Assembly (NCBI RefSeq): GCF_001280205.1
Contig: NZ_CP012573.1
Location: forward strand, 310,001-374,000
Source of the DNA: Clavibacter capsici
GTDB lineage: Bacteria > Actinomycetota > Actinomycetes > Actinomycetales > Microbacteriaceae
Direction of reading: 5' to 3'
DNA: 64,000 nucleotides
Of this stretch, positions 54,112 through 62,641 are shown piece by piece. A model generated the notes under the pieces. It saw only the letters and a program-made list of their open reading frames with translations, was not told where the DNA came from and did no database searches. The first letter of the stretch is position 1. Every line of letters starts with the position of its first letter. The translations under genes and the position numbers were made by a program.

Positions 54112-54654
54112 TCAGGTGACGGGGGAGGAGCCGGGCACCGCGACCAGCACGAGCACGGCGCCGAGGATGTAGGCGGCGAGCGACGCGCCCACCCCGATCA
54201 GCAGCACCAGCCAGGGCCGGGTGCGGCCGCGGATCATGCCGACGAGCGCGACGATCAGCGCGACCCCCGTGAGCACGAGCGGGCCCGCCACCGCGGTCCC
54301 GTAGCCGATGGTGAAGAGCGAGTCGCGGCAGACGTAGGAGTCCACGTCGCACGCGTCGGTGACGAAGATGAGGCCGAGCCCGAAGGCCGCGACGGTGCCG
54401 CCGATGACCGCGGCGACGAGCATGGCGACGAGCGTGGTGACGAGGATCCGGCGGTCGACCCGGCGGACCCAGCGCGGCACCCAGTCGGGGCCGGGGGGAT
54501 CCTCGGCGCGGTCGTCGGCGCGGGTGCGTCCGCGGTCGGCGCGGGCGCGTGCGGGGCGCGCGCGGCGCGGCGCGGGGGCGGTGGCGGCGGCGGAGCGGCG
54601 TCCGCGGGCGGCGCGGCGTCCGCGCTCGGGGGTCGCGTCGTCGTCGGGGGTCAC
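54112..54654 (-). CDS. Membrane protein with basic N-terminus
   Basis: A 180-residue protein of unknown family. A 65-residue Arg/Ala-rich cytoplasmic tail precedes three membrane helices (about 72-97, 118-140 and 148-172). Two Cys lie in the extracellular loop between the first helices (DACDVDSYVCRDS) and can form a disulfide. The start is GTG, 6 bases after TAGTCT. Confidence 0.75.
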   Translation of the reverse strand: MTPDDDATPERGRRAARGRRSAAATAPAPRRARPARARADRGRTRADDRAEDPPGPDWVPRWVRRVDRRILVTTLVAMLVAAVIGGTVAAFGLGLIFVTDACDVDSYVCRDSLFTIGYGTAVAGPLVLTGVALIVALVGMIRGRTRPWLVLLIGVGASLAAYILGAVLVLVAVPGSSPVT

Positions 54655-54734
54655 GCCACGAGACTACGGGGCGCGCCGCGCGGGGCCGGAATCGGCGGGA
54701 GCGCCGGGCGCCCGACGGACGTCCGGCCGGCGGA

Positions 54735-55571
54735 TCAGAAGATCATCGGCCGGTCGTCGTCGAGCTCGGTCTCCACGTCGAGGTCCACGGCCACCGGCAC
54801 GTGGTCGCTCGGGCCGTCGCCCTTGCGCTCGTCGCGGTGGATCCGCGGGGCGTCCACCAGCTCGGCGAAGCGGGCGCTGCCGAGGATGAAGTCGATCCGC
54901 ATGCCCTCGTCGCGCGGGAAGCGCAGCTGCTGGTAGTCCCAGTAGGTGTACCCGTCGGGGATCGACGGCCGCACCACGTCGGCGAGCCCGGCCTCGAGGA
55001 ACGCGGCGAAGGCGGCGCGCTCGGGCTCGGAGGTGTGCGTCTTGCCCTCGAAGAGCGCCGGATCCCACACGTCGGTGTCGAGCGGCGCCACGTTCCAGTC
55101 GCCCATGAGCGCGAGCGGGGTGTCGGGATCCGCCGCCAGCCACGCCCGCGTGTCCGCGGCGAGGGCCTCGAGCCACTCCAGCTTGTAGGCGTAGTGCGGG
55201 TCGTCGAGCGCGCGGCCGTTCGGCACGTACAGGCTCCAGAGGCGGATGCCCGCGACCGTCGCGCCCATGGCGCGCGCCTCGAGCGGCGGCTGGCCGGACG
55301 CGTCGGGCTTGCCGAAGCGGGGCATCCCCTCGAACGTCGTCACGACGTCCTCGAGCGGGAGGCGGCTCGCGATCGCGACGCCGTTCCACTGGCTGAGCCC
55401 GTGCACGGCGACCTCGTAGCCGGCCTCCTCGAACGCCTCCATCGGGAACTGCTCGGGCTTGCACTTGATCTCCTGCATGGCCAGCACGTCGACGTCCTCG
55501 CGCACGAGCCAATCGACGACGCGGCCCACGCGGGTGCGGATGGAGTTGACGTTCCAGGTGGCGACGCGCAT
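54735..55571 (-). CDS. xthA: Exodeoxyribonuclease III
   Basis: A 278-residue AP endonuclease/exonuclease III. It repairs abasic sites and frayed 3' ends in DNA. Catalytic segments are complete: ATWNVNS at the start, Glu34 in AMQEIKCKPEQFP, LYVPNGR with the active Tyr, GDWNVAPLDTDV, RIDFILGS and the terminal SDHVPV with its His. The ATG lies 6 bases after TACCGT. Divergent neighbours are unrelated. Confidence 0.95.
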   Translation of the reverse strand: MRVATWNVNSIRTRVGRVVDWLVREDVDVLAMQEIKCKPEQFPMEAFEEAGYEVAVHGLSQWNGVAIASRLPLEDVVTTFEGMPRFGKPDASGQPPLEARAMGATVAGIRLWSLYVPNGRALDDPHYAYKLEWLEALAADTRAWLAADPDTPLALMGDWNVAPLDTDVWDPALFEGKTHTSEPERAAFAAFLEAGLADVVRPSIPDGYTYWDYQQLRFPRDEGMRIDFILGSARFAELVDAPRIHRDERKGDGPSDHVPVAVDLDVETELDDDRPMIF

Positions 55572-55602
55572 GCCCCCACGGTACCGGGAGCGCGCGGGCC
55601 CC

Positions 55603-56001
55603 TCAGCCGATGCTGCCGACGCGCACCGTCACGGAGGCGAGCGCGGCGGCGTCCGGGCCGACGGCCTCGGCGAGGCGCGCGCGGATCGCGTCGACGGCGG
55701 CGCGCGCGGTGTCGCTCGCGCGGCTCGACGCATCCACCGCGATGGACGCCTGGACGTCCACGGTGCCCTCGCCGGTCTCGACGGTGACGAGCTGCTCGGC
55801 CGCGGTCGAGGACCCGGCCACCACGCCCTCGACCACCTGCTGCGCCGCCAGCAGCACGGACGAGCGCGGGGCGTACACGTCGGCCACGCCCGCGACGGCG
55901 CGGAGGGCGGCGGTCAGGTCGCGGGAGAGGTCGCCGGGCGCGGGGAGCGGCACGGGCACCTGCGCTGCCGTCGCCGCCGCCGCGTCATCGTCGAGGGTCA
56001 T
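55603..56001 (-). CDS. Asp23-associated hypothetical protein, 132 aa
   Basis: A 132-residue protein rich in Ala and Val. It resembles one half of an Asp23/Gls24 domain (GVADVYAPRSSVLLAAQQVV, then VDVQASIAVDASSRASDTAR and the end VTVRVGSIG), but weakly. It is the third gene of a unit headed by an ECF sigma factor; its start overlaps the preceding gene by 17 bases. Probably a component of the envelope-associated Asp23 layer. Confidence 0.72.
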   Translation of the reverse strand: MTLDDDAAAATAAQVPVPLPAPGDLSRDLTAALRAVAGVADVYAPRSSVLLAAQQVVEGVVAGSSTAAEQLVTVETGEGTVDVQASIAVDASSRASDTARAAVDAIRARLAEAVGPDAAALASVTVRVGSIG

Positions 56002-56608
56002 CGCCGTCCTCCTCCATCGCGGGACGCGGCTGCACGTCCACCACGGTCACGTCGATCGCCTCGACGCGCAGCTCGGTGTGCCGCAGCAGGGCCGCGTGCA
56101 CCCGCTCGCGCACGCGCTGCGCGAGCTCGGGGAGCGGATCCCCCCACACGACGCTCAGCGTGAGCGCCACCCGGACGGGCTCGCCCGCGCGCGTGACGTC
56201 GCCGTCGAGGGTGCAGCGGCCGACCAGCACGCCCGGCACCTCGTCTCCCGCCTGCCGCACGAGCGTGCGCACGGCGCCCTCGGTGAGCGCGAGGCGGACG
56301 GCCGGATCCGGATGGGAGAGCGGGATGTCGCGCCCGGCGCGCGACTCGCGGCTGATGTGGGAGAGCACGCCGCGGAAGAAGTCGTCGCCCGGGGCCTCGG
56401 TCTCCTCGGCCTCGACCTCCACGAGCTCGCGGCCGAGGTCGCGCATGTGCTCGAGGGCCCGGAGCGCGTTGCGGACCTCGGGGTCGTCCTCGTAGGCGGC
56501 GATGCGCGGGGTGCGCCCGCGGTCGAGGTAGTCGGCCAGGGCGGCCATGTCGAGGGGCTCGCCGTCGGCGTCGAGGGCGGGTGCCTCGTCCGGTCCCGTG
56601 CCGCTCAT
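55985..56608 (-). CDS. Asp23-like protein, second gene of the ECF sigma operon
   Basis: A 207-residue acidic protein. Its first 90 residues are helical (DMAALADYLDRGRTPRIAAY, then EVRNALRALEHMRDLGRELV). The second half has an Asp23-like strand pattern (GVLVGRCTLDGDVTRAGEPV, then VRVALTLSVVWGDPLPELAQ and VEAIDVTVVDVQP). The N-terminal part could act as an anti-sigma or sensor region for the co-encoded sigma factor. Start overlaps the sigma gene stop by 4 bases. Confidence 0.72.
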   Translation of the reverse strand: MSGTGPDEAPALDADGEPLDMAALADYLDRGRTPRIAAYEDDPEVRNALRALEHMRDLGRELVEVEAEETEAPGDDFFRGVLSHISRESRAGRDIPLSHPDPAVRLALTEGAVRTLVRQAGDEVPGVLVGRCTLDGDVTRAGEPVRVALTLSVVWGDPLPELAQRVRERVHAALLRHTELRVEAIDVTVVDVQPRPAMEEDGDDPRR

Positions 56609-57159
56609 CGCCAGGCCTCCATGCTCGTCATCACCGTCGTGCGCGCCCGGGACAGCCGGCCGCGGATGGTCGAGGGCGTCGCGCCCAGCCTCTCGGCGAT
56701 CTCCTCGTAGGAGAAGCCTCCCACCTCGCGCAGCATCCACACCTCGCGCTGCTCGCGCGGCAGCGCGTCGAGGACCGCCGACAGCGCGCGCATCTGCGAC
56801 GACGTCTCGGCGTCGCGCTCGGGCGAGGTGAGGCGGTCGGCGATCTCGTGGTCGTCGATGTCGTCGACGGGGCGGCGGGCGCGGATCCGGTCGATGGACT
56901 TGCGGCTCACGATCTGCAGCAGCCAGCTCTTCACCCGGTCGGGCTTCTCGAGCGTCGGCAGGCGGTCCCACGCGGTGATGAGCGCCTCCTGCACGGCGTC
57001 GTCGGCGTCGGCGCGGGATCCGGTGAGCCGGATCGCGAAGGCCCGCATGTAGGAGGCGTGCCGGCGGACGAGGACCTCGAACGCCCGGGCGTCACCGTCG
57101 GCGGCGCGCTCGGCGAGGATCCCGTCGCCCGCGTCCTGCAGGGAGGAGGAGAGGGCCAT
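56605..57159 (-). CDS. ECF-type RNA polymerase sigma factor
   Basis: A 184-residue sigma-70 protein of the extracytoplasmic-function group. Region 2 (residues 20-90) includes HASYMRAFAIRLTGSRADAD and EALITAWDRL; region 4 (about 125-180) has LPREQREVWMLREVGGFSYE with EIAERLGATPSTIRGRLSRA. It heads an operon with two Asp23-like proteins, and a full Asp23 gene diverges from it. A GGAGGAGGAG site precedes the ATG. It probably drives an envelope-stress regulon that includes its neighbours. Confidence 0.94.
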   Translation of the reverse strand: MALSSSLQDAGDGILAERAADGDARAFEVLVRRHASYMRAFAIRLTGSRADADDAVQEALITAWDRLPTLEKPDRVKSWLLQIVSRKSIDRIRARRPVDDIDDHEIADRLTSPERDAETSSQMRALSAVLDALPREQREVWMLREVGGFSYEEIAERLGATPSTIRGRLSRARTTVMTSMEAWR

Positions 57160-57292
57160 GCCGTACCTCCGTGTGCGCTGGGAGACGAGCCCGATCGGGA
57201 TCCGGTCCGTGACGAACCGGGGACGAGCCCCGTCGCATCCATGAGTACCACAGCAGACGCCCGATCGACGGGCCCCGACGGTGAGGAACCGC

Positions 57293-57775
57293 ATGAGCGA
57301 CACGAACCCCAGCACCAGCACCAGCACGCCCACCCCCGCCGACGTGACGCGCGTCGCGCCCGCGTCCGCCGGCACCGTCGTCCCCGGGGCGCTCGCCGAG
57401 GGCGACACCACCGTCACCGACGGCGTCATCGGCAAGGTCGCCGGCCTCGCGGTCCGCGACATCCCGGGCGTCCACGCGCTGGGCGGCGGCGCGGCCCGCG
57501 TCATCGGCCAGCTGCGCGACCGCATCGGCCAGACCGACCTCACGCAGGGGATCTCCGTCGACGCGCAGGAGGCCGGCGTCTCCTTCCAGGTGACGCTCGT
57601 CGCCGAGTACGGCGTGCCGCTCCAGGACGTGGCCGCCGACGTGCGCGCCGCCATCTCCGACGCGGTCACCGAGCTCGTCGGCCGTCCCGTGACGCGCGTC
57701 GACGTGACCGTCGCCGACATCGTGCTGCCCGGCGAGGGATCCGACGACGAGGCCGCGGAGGCGCCCGCCGTCTGA
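57293..57775 (+). CDS. Asp23/Gls24-family envelope stress protein
   Basis: A 160-residue Asp23 protein. After a Ser/Thr/Pro repeat tail (residues 1-25) come the family elements TVTDGVIGKVAGLAVRDIPG, QGISVDAQEAGVSFQVTLVA and VTRVDVTVADIVL. In Staphylococcus Asp23 is a membrane-associated stress protein. It diverges from the ECF sigma operon and shares that intergenic region. A GAGGAA site precedes the ATG. Followed by a 16-bp terminator. Confidence 0.92.
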   Translation: MSDTNPSTSTSTPTPADVTRVAPASAGTVVPGALAEGDTTVTDGVIGKVAGLAVRDIPGVHALGGGAARVIGQLRDRIGQTDLTQGISVDAQEAGVSFQVTLVAEYGVPLQDVAADVRAAISDAVTELVGRPVTRVDVTVADIVLPGEGSDDEAAEAPAV

Positions 57776-57792
57776 CCCGCCCCGCATCGCCC

Positions 57793-57828
57793 CGACGGGC
57801 CGCCGGTCACCCGACCGGCGGCCCGTCG
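57793..57828 (+). terminator. Hairpin terminator after the Asp23 gene
   Basis: A perfect 16-bp stem (57793-57808 with 57813-57828) with loop ACCC, 17 bases after the stop codon. Confidence 0.85.
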
Positions 57829-57920
57829 CCGCATCCCCGCGCGCGGGCCGGGCGGGCCGGGCGGCCACGTCGGGCGGCCGCGTCCGCCGTCCTCGCAGAT
57901 CGCGGGCGTACCGTCGGGGG

Positions 57921-58856
57921 ATGACCGACGCCACCGCTGCCGTGCCCGCCTCCGCCCCCGCATCCGACGCCCCGCCCCGCGTGGCGCTGCTCGGCACCGG
58001 CGTGATGGGCTCCGGCATGAGCCGCTCGATCCTCCGCGCGGGCCTCCCGCTCACCGTCTGGAACCGCAGCGCCGAGAAGGCCGCGCCCCTCGCCGACGAC
58101 GGCGCGACCGTCGCCGACAGCGCCGCGGACGCCGTGCGCGACGCCGACGTGGTGGTCGTGATGCTGTTCGACGCGGACGCCGTGCTCGCGGTCCTCGCCG
58201 AGGTCGCGCCCGCGCTCCGCCCCGACGCGGTCGTCCTCCAGTCGTCGACCGTCGGCGTCGAGGGCACCCGCCGGATCGCCGCGCTCGCCGCCGAGCACGG
58301 CCTCCGCTTCGTGGACGCTCCCGTCCTCGGCACGCGCGGCCCCGCCGAGCAGGGCCTCCTCGTGCACCTCGTCTCCGGATCCGAGGCCGACCTCGCCGTC
58401 GCCCGCCCCGTCCTCGAGGCGACCGGCTCGCGCACCGTCGTCGCCGGCGCGGACGCAGGCCCCGGATCCGCCCTCAAGCTCGCCTGCAACGCGTGGATCG
58501 CCTCGATCACCGCCGCGACCGCCCAGTCGCTCGGCCTCGCGCAGCTGCTCGGCGTGGAGCCGCGCCTGTTCCTCGACGCGATCGCGGGCGGCGCGGCCGA
58601 CACCCCCTACGCGCACCTCAAGGGCGGCGCGATGCTCGCCGGCGAGCTGGCCCCCTCGTTCGCGCTCGACGGCCTGCTCAAGGACGTGACGCTCATGCTC
58701 GCCGCGCTCGACGGCGCCGACGCGCACGACTTCGACACCGCGATGCTCGAGGCGCTCCGCGAGACGTACGCCGAGGCGTCCCAGGCGGGCCACGGCGGCG
58801 ACGACGTGGCCGCGGTGGGCACGGTCTTCGGCCTGCCCGCCTCCTCCGACGCCTGA
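57921..58856 (+). CDS. 3-hydroxyisobutyrate dehydrogenase-like NAD(P)-dependent oxidoreductase
   Basis: A 311-residue beta-hydroxyacid dehydrogenase. The N-terminal Rossmann domain has LLGTGVMGSGMSRSILRAGL and the substrate segment FVDAPVLGTRGPAEQGLL. The catalytic Lys is in ALKLACNAW (K, then N), and the all-helical C-terminal half is complete (GGAMLAGELAPSF). Substrates include 3-hydroxyisobutyrate, tartronate semialdehyde or imines. ATG 6 bases after TACCGT. Confidence 0.9.
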   Translation: MTDATAAVPASAPASDAPPRVALLGTGVMGSGMSRSILRAGLPLTVWNRSAEKAAPLADDGATVADSAADAVRDADVVVVMLFDADAVLAVLAEVAPALRPDAVVLQSSTVGVEGTRRIAALAAEHGLRFVDAPVLGTRGPAEQGLLVHLVSGSEADLAVARPVLEATGSRTVVAGADAGPGSALKLACNAWIASITAATAQSLGLAQLLGVEPRLFLDAIAGGAADTPYAHLKGGAMLAGELAPSFALDGLLKDVTLMLAALDGADAHDFDTAMLEALRETYAEASQAGHGGDDVAAVGTVFGLPASSDA

Positions 58857-58922
58857 TCCGGTCGGCGTCCCGCCCGCCCGTCGCACCGGTCGGCGCGGGC
58901 GCCCGCCCGTAGGATCGGCTGC

Positions 58923-59477
58923 GTGACGACCTCCGACGCGCGCCAGCAGCTCATCGACCACATCAAGCGGGACGCCGTCTTCCACGGCGACTTCACGCTG
59001 ACGAGCGGCAAGAAGGCCAGCTACTACGTCGACCTCCGGCGCGTGAGCCTCGACCACCGCGTCGCGCCGCTCATCGGCCAGGTCATGCTCGACCTCATCG
59101 CGGACGTCCCCGACGTCGCCGCGGTGGGCGGGCTGACGATGGGCGCGGATCCCATCGCCTCCGCGATCCTGCACCAGGGCGCCGCCGTGGGCCGCGGCTA
59201 CGACGCGTTCGTCGTCCGCAAGGAGCCCAAGGACCACGGCCGCGGCCGGCAGGTCGAGGGCCCGGACCTGGAGGGCAAGCGCGTCATCGTCGTCGAGGAC
59301 ACCTCGACCACCGGCGGATCCCCGCTGAAGGCCATCGAGGCGCTCGAGAGGGTGGGCGCGGAGATCGCCGCGGTCGCCGTGGTGGTCGACCGCTCGACCG
59401 ACGCCCGCGAGGTGATCGAGGCCGCGGGCCACCGCTACCTGTACGCGATCGGCCTCGAGGACCTGGGGCTCGCGTAG
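58923..59477 (+). CDS. pyrE: Orotate phosphoribosyltransferase
   Basis: A 184-residue type I phosphoribosyltransferase that converts orotate and PRPP to orotidine 5-phosphate in UMP synthesis. The PRPP loop is VIVVEDTSTTGGS and the N-terminal FTLTSGKKASYYVDLR is the orotate-binding family sequence. The start is GTG, 7 bases after TAGGAT, so the mRNA is probably leaderless. Its stop shares one base with the next start (TAGTG). Other pyrimidine genes are not in the window. Confidence 0.95.
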   Translation: MTTSDARQQLIDHIKRDAVFHGDFTLTSGKKASYYVDLRRVSLDHRVAPLIGQVMLDLIADVPDVAAVGGLTMGADPIASAILHQGAAVGRGYDAFVVRKEPKDHGRGRQVEGPDLEGKRVIVVEDTSTTGGSPLKAIEALERVGAEIAAVAVVVDRSTDAREVIEAAGHRYLYAIGLEDLGLA

Positions 59478-60316
59478 TGAGCGGGCAGGCGCCCGGCGGC
59501 GGATCCGGATCCGGTCGCGACGACGACGACGACCCGTTCGCGGTCCGACCCGCGACGGACGCCGACCGCGAGCGCCCCGCGCGTCCGCTCGCGCCGATCG
59601 GCTGGGGCCGCTCCGCGGACCGTGACGTCGTGCCCGCCGACGGCGAGCCAGCAGCGCCCGAGGAGGACGGCGTGGATCCCGCGCCCGCCGACCCGACGCC
59701 GGCCCCCGGCGGCGACATCCTGGCGGGCATCGTCCCGCTCGACCCGACCGAGGACCAGGACCGCGTCGCCCCGCTGGACCAGACGGATGCCGACGACGAC
59801 GACGACGCCGCCGACGCGCCCGCCCCCGAGCCCGAGATCGCGGCGGCGCCGGTGGACGCGGGCGACGTCGAGTTCGCCGGCGAGCCCGACCCCGGGTACG
59901 TGCCGGCGCCCGCGGACGACGCGCCGGGCGAGACGCTCACGGGCGAGGTGCTGACGGGCGAGGTCGAGGCGGATCCCGAGCCCGCGGACGACGCGACCGC
60001 CGAGCTGGTGCTGGAGCCCGCCGACGGCGTGGACGACGACGTGCGCCTGGCCGACCCGGTCGCGGACGGACCCGTGGTCGACGCCGAGCTGGTCGAGGAG
60101 CCGACCGAGGAGGTCGCGCCCGAGGTCCCGGCCGTGGACGACGTGCTGCTGACGCCCCTGCACGACGACGAGCTCGACGAGGACGCCGGCGTCGTGGACG
60201 ACGTCATCCCGCCGGCCGATGCGCCCGAGGCCGAGGTCCCTGCCATCCGGGAGCCGGGTGCGCAGGACGAGGCGGGGGCGGGCGATGTCGACGTCGTCGC
60301 CGAGGCCGACCTCGAG

Positions 60317-60388
60317 GCGGACGCCGACGGCGATGCCGACGCCGATGCCGATGCCGATGCCGACGCTGATGCTGACGCCGACGAGGAC
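60317..60388 (+). repeat. Hexamer-like GCCGAC/GCCGAT repeat
   Basis: Nearly uninterrupted alternation of Ala and Asp codons (about 12 units), mixing GAC with GAT and GCC with GCT. It encodes an Ala-Asp run in the acidic cytoplasmic region. It is a probable slippage site, in frame when whole units change. Confidence 0.8.
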
Positions 60389-60586
60389 GCCGCCCCCGCG
60401 CCGCTCGCGCCCGCCGCCGCGGCCGCGCGCGCCGCGGCGATGGCGTGGGCAGCGGGATCCGCGCCGGACGCCCCGGCGCCGGCGCCCGCGCCCGCACCAA
60501 CCCCCGCATCCGCATCCGCCGAGGCCCCTGCGGACCGGTCCGCGGCCGTCGACGAGCCGTCGCCCGCGCCGGTGCCGGAGGCCCTG

Positions 60587-60640
60587 CCCACGCCGGAGCC
60601 CGACCCCACGCCGGAGCCCGACCCCGAGCCGGAGCCCGAC
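60587..60640 (+). repeat. 18-bp tandem repeat, three copies
   Basis: Three 18-base units, the third slightly diverged, encode PTPEPD, PTPEPD, PEPEPD. They lie in the same disordered region as the Ala-Asp run. Confidence 0.8.
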
Positions 60641-61714
60641 CCCGAGAGCCGCTCCGAGCCCGCGCCGCGGTCCGACGCGGGCGGGCCCGCGCCCGATGCC
60701 GACGCGCACGACGACGAGCCGGTCGACGCCATCGCCCTCCTCTTCGGCGACGTCGCGGACCACCGCGACGACGACCGGACCCGTGGCGCCGACGCCGACG
60801 GAAGTCCCGCGGACGCGGACGCGGACGACGACCGCACGCGCGTCCTCCCCGCCGCCGCGGCGACCGCAGCCGCGGGGGCCGCCACGGCACCTGTCGCGTC
60901 CTCCGTCCCCGCCCCCGACCGCGACGCCCCCACCGCGGCCGTCCCCGCCGCGTCTCGACCGGATCCCGCCGCCGGTCCGGCAGCCGTGCCGCCGCCGTAC
61001 GTCGCGCCGCCCGCGCCCCGTCCGCCCGCGCCGCGCGCGCCCGTCCTCGACTCCTCGGGCGCCTCCGCCCCGTGCCGGCTACGCCCCGCGGCCCGCGCGG
61101 ACCCGGAGGCACGCGTCGCACCGGCCTCTGGGTCGGCGGCGCGATCCTCCTGGTGCTCCTCCTCGTCGGCCTCTTCTACCTGGGCCAGCGCCTCGGATCC
61201 GCCGGAGCGCCGGACGCCGCCCCCGTCGCGACCGCGACCCCCGAAGCCACGCCGACCCCGTCGCCCACCCCGACGGATCCCGTGCAGGGCCCGGCCGCGG
61301 CGGGCGTCCAGGCGTGGGACGCGCTGCTCGGCGGCGAGTGCATCGACCCGTACTCGACGCCGTGGGAGGAGGAGTTCACGGTCGTCGACTGCGGCTCCGA
61401 GCACCACGCGCAGATGGTCGCGCGGGTGGCGCTGCCCCAGACGGGCGACGCGTTCCCCGGCGAGGACGCCGTGCGCGACTCCGCCGACGAGCTCTGCATC
61501 GCCGACACCGTGATCGACTACGCGGCGGCCCGCGCCTACGACGACGTGCAGTACCAGTCCGCGTACCCCATCACCCAGGACGAGTGGACCGCGGGCGACC
61601 GCGACGCCTACTGCTTCGTCTCCCGCGCCGGCGGCGGCACCTTCACCGGCAGCGTCGGCGTCCCGCAGCCGCCCGTCGTCCCCTAGCGCGCTCGGCCCGC
61701 CTGGACCCGGTGGA

Positions 61715-62512
61715 TCAGAGCTCGGACTCGACCGGCTCCGGGTCCAGCAGCTCGGTGACGCCCGACAGCACCTCGTCGGGGCGGAACGGGTAGCGCTCGA
61801 TCTCGGCGCGGTCGCTGATGCCCGTGAGCACGAGCACCGTGTGCAGGCCCGCCTCGATGCCGGCGATGATGTCGGTGTCCATCCGGTCGCCGATCATGCC
61901 GGTGCTCTCGGAGTGCGCGCCGATCTTGTTGAGCGCCGAGCGGAACATCATCGGGTTCGGCTTGCCGACGATGTACGGCTCCTTGCCCGTGGCCTTCGAG
62001 ATGAGCGCGAGCACCGCGCCGGTCGCGGGGAGCACGCCCTCGGCGCTCGGGCCGGTCGCGTCCGGGTTCGTCGCGATGTAGCGCGCGCCGCCGTTGATGA
62101 GGCGGATCGCCCGCGTGATCGCCTCGAACGAGTAGTTGCGCGTCTCGCCGATGACGACGAAGTCGGGCTTCGTGTCGGTCATGATGAAGCCCGCCTCGTG
62201 CAGCGCGGTAGTGAGGCCGGCCTCGCCGATGACGAACGCGGATCCGCCGGGCATCTGCTGCTCGAGGAACGCGGCGGTGGCGAGTGCGCTCGTCCAGATC
62301 GACTCCTCGGGCACGTGCAGGCCGGAGGCGCGGAGCCGGGCGGAGAGGTCGCGCGGCGTGAAGATGCTGTTGTTCGTGAGCACGAGGAAGGGCTTGCCCT
62401 GGTCCTGCCACTGCTGGATGAGGGCCGCCGCGCCGGGCAGCGCCTGGTTCTCGTGCACCAGCACGCCGTCCATGTCGGTGAGCCAGCAGTCCATCTCGTC
62501 GCGCGTCGCCAT
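61715..62512 (-). CDS. HAD-family phosphatase (NagD type)
   Basis: A 265-residue HAD hydrolase of subclass IIA. Motif I is LTDMDGVLVH (nucleophile Asp13), motif II VLTNNS, motif III GKPNPMMF (Lys) and motif IV GDRMDTDI. The NagD-type C2 cap lies between residues 80 and 190. Members dephosphorylate nucleotides or small sugar phosphates. It is convergent with the broken septum-formation gene. Confidence 0.92.
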   Translation of the reverse strand: MATRDEMDCWLTDMDGVLVHENQALPGAAALIQQWQDQGKPFLVLTNNSIFTPRDLSARLRASGLHVPEESIWTSALATAAFLEQQMPGGSAFVIGEAGLTTALHEAGFIMTDTKPDFVVIGETRNYSFEAITRAIRLINGGARYIATNPDATGPSAEGVLPATGAVLALISKATGKEPYIVGKPNPMMFRSALNKIGAHSESTGMIGDRMDTDIIAGIEAGLHTVLVLTGISDRAEIERYPFRPDEVLSGVTELLDPEPVESEL

Positions 62513-62641
62513 GGGGTTCCCTCTCGTCGTGGCGCCAGGCTACCGCCGGGGGATGCGCGCCCGCCGGGCCCGCGGGGCGGCGTCACCCGATGTCCGCCCG
62601 CCGTCCGCCGCGGTGTCGGTCGGCCGCCGTAGGGTCGGCGC

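Larger units (their letters stand above)
59477..61686 (+). pseudogene. Septum-formation-family protein gene with frameshift
   Basis: A long open frame encodes about 530 residues of disordered acidic Asp/Glu/Ala/Pro-rich protein with repeats. The family-defining C-terminus (membrane helix WVGGAILLVLLLVGLFYLG, then the extracellular domain GECIDPYSTPWEEEFTVVDC with Cys pairs) lies in a different frame. A one-base frameshift near 61050-61120, in GC-rich sequence, is needed to join them. The restored product would be a one-pass membrane protein of about 735 residues with a large cytoplasmic acidic region, possibly interacting with division or cell wall proteins. Either a true pseudogene or a sequence error. 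Confidence 0.65.

Noticed and set aside
57190-57292. ECF-sigma autoregulatory promoter between sigma and Asp23 genes
   Set aside because: A GAACC box is present, but no CGTC-like -10 at the usual 16-17 bp follows it, so I do not annotate a promoter.
60317-60640. CRISPR-like or contingency-locus repeats
   Set aside because: Units are short, directly adjacent and coding (Ala-Asp and Pro-Glu-Pro-Asp). Unit lengths are multiples of three, so copy changes do not switch the frame.
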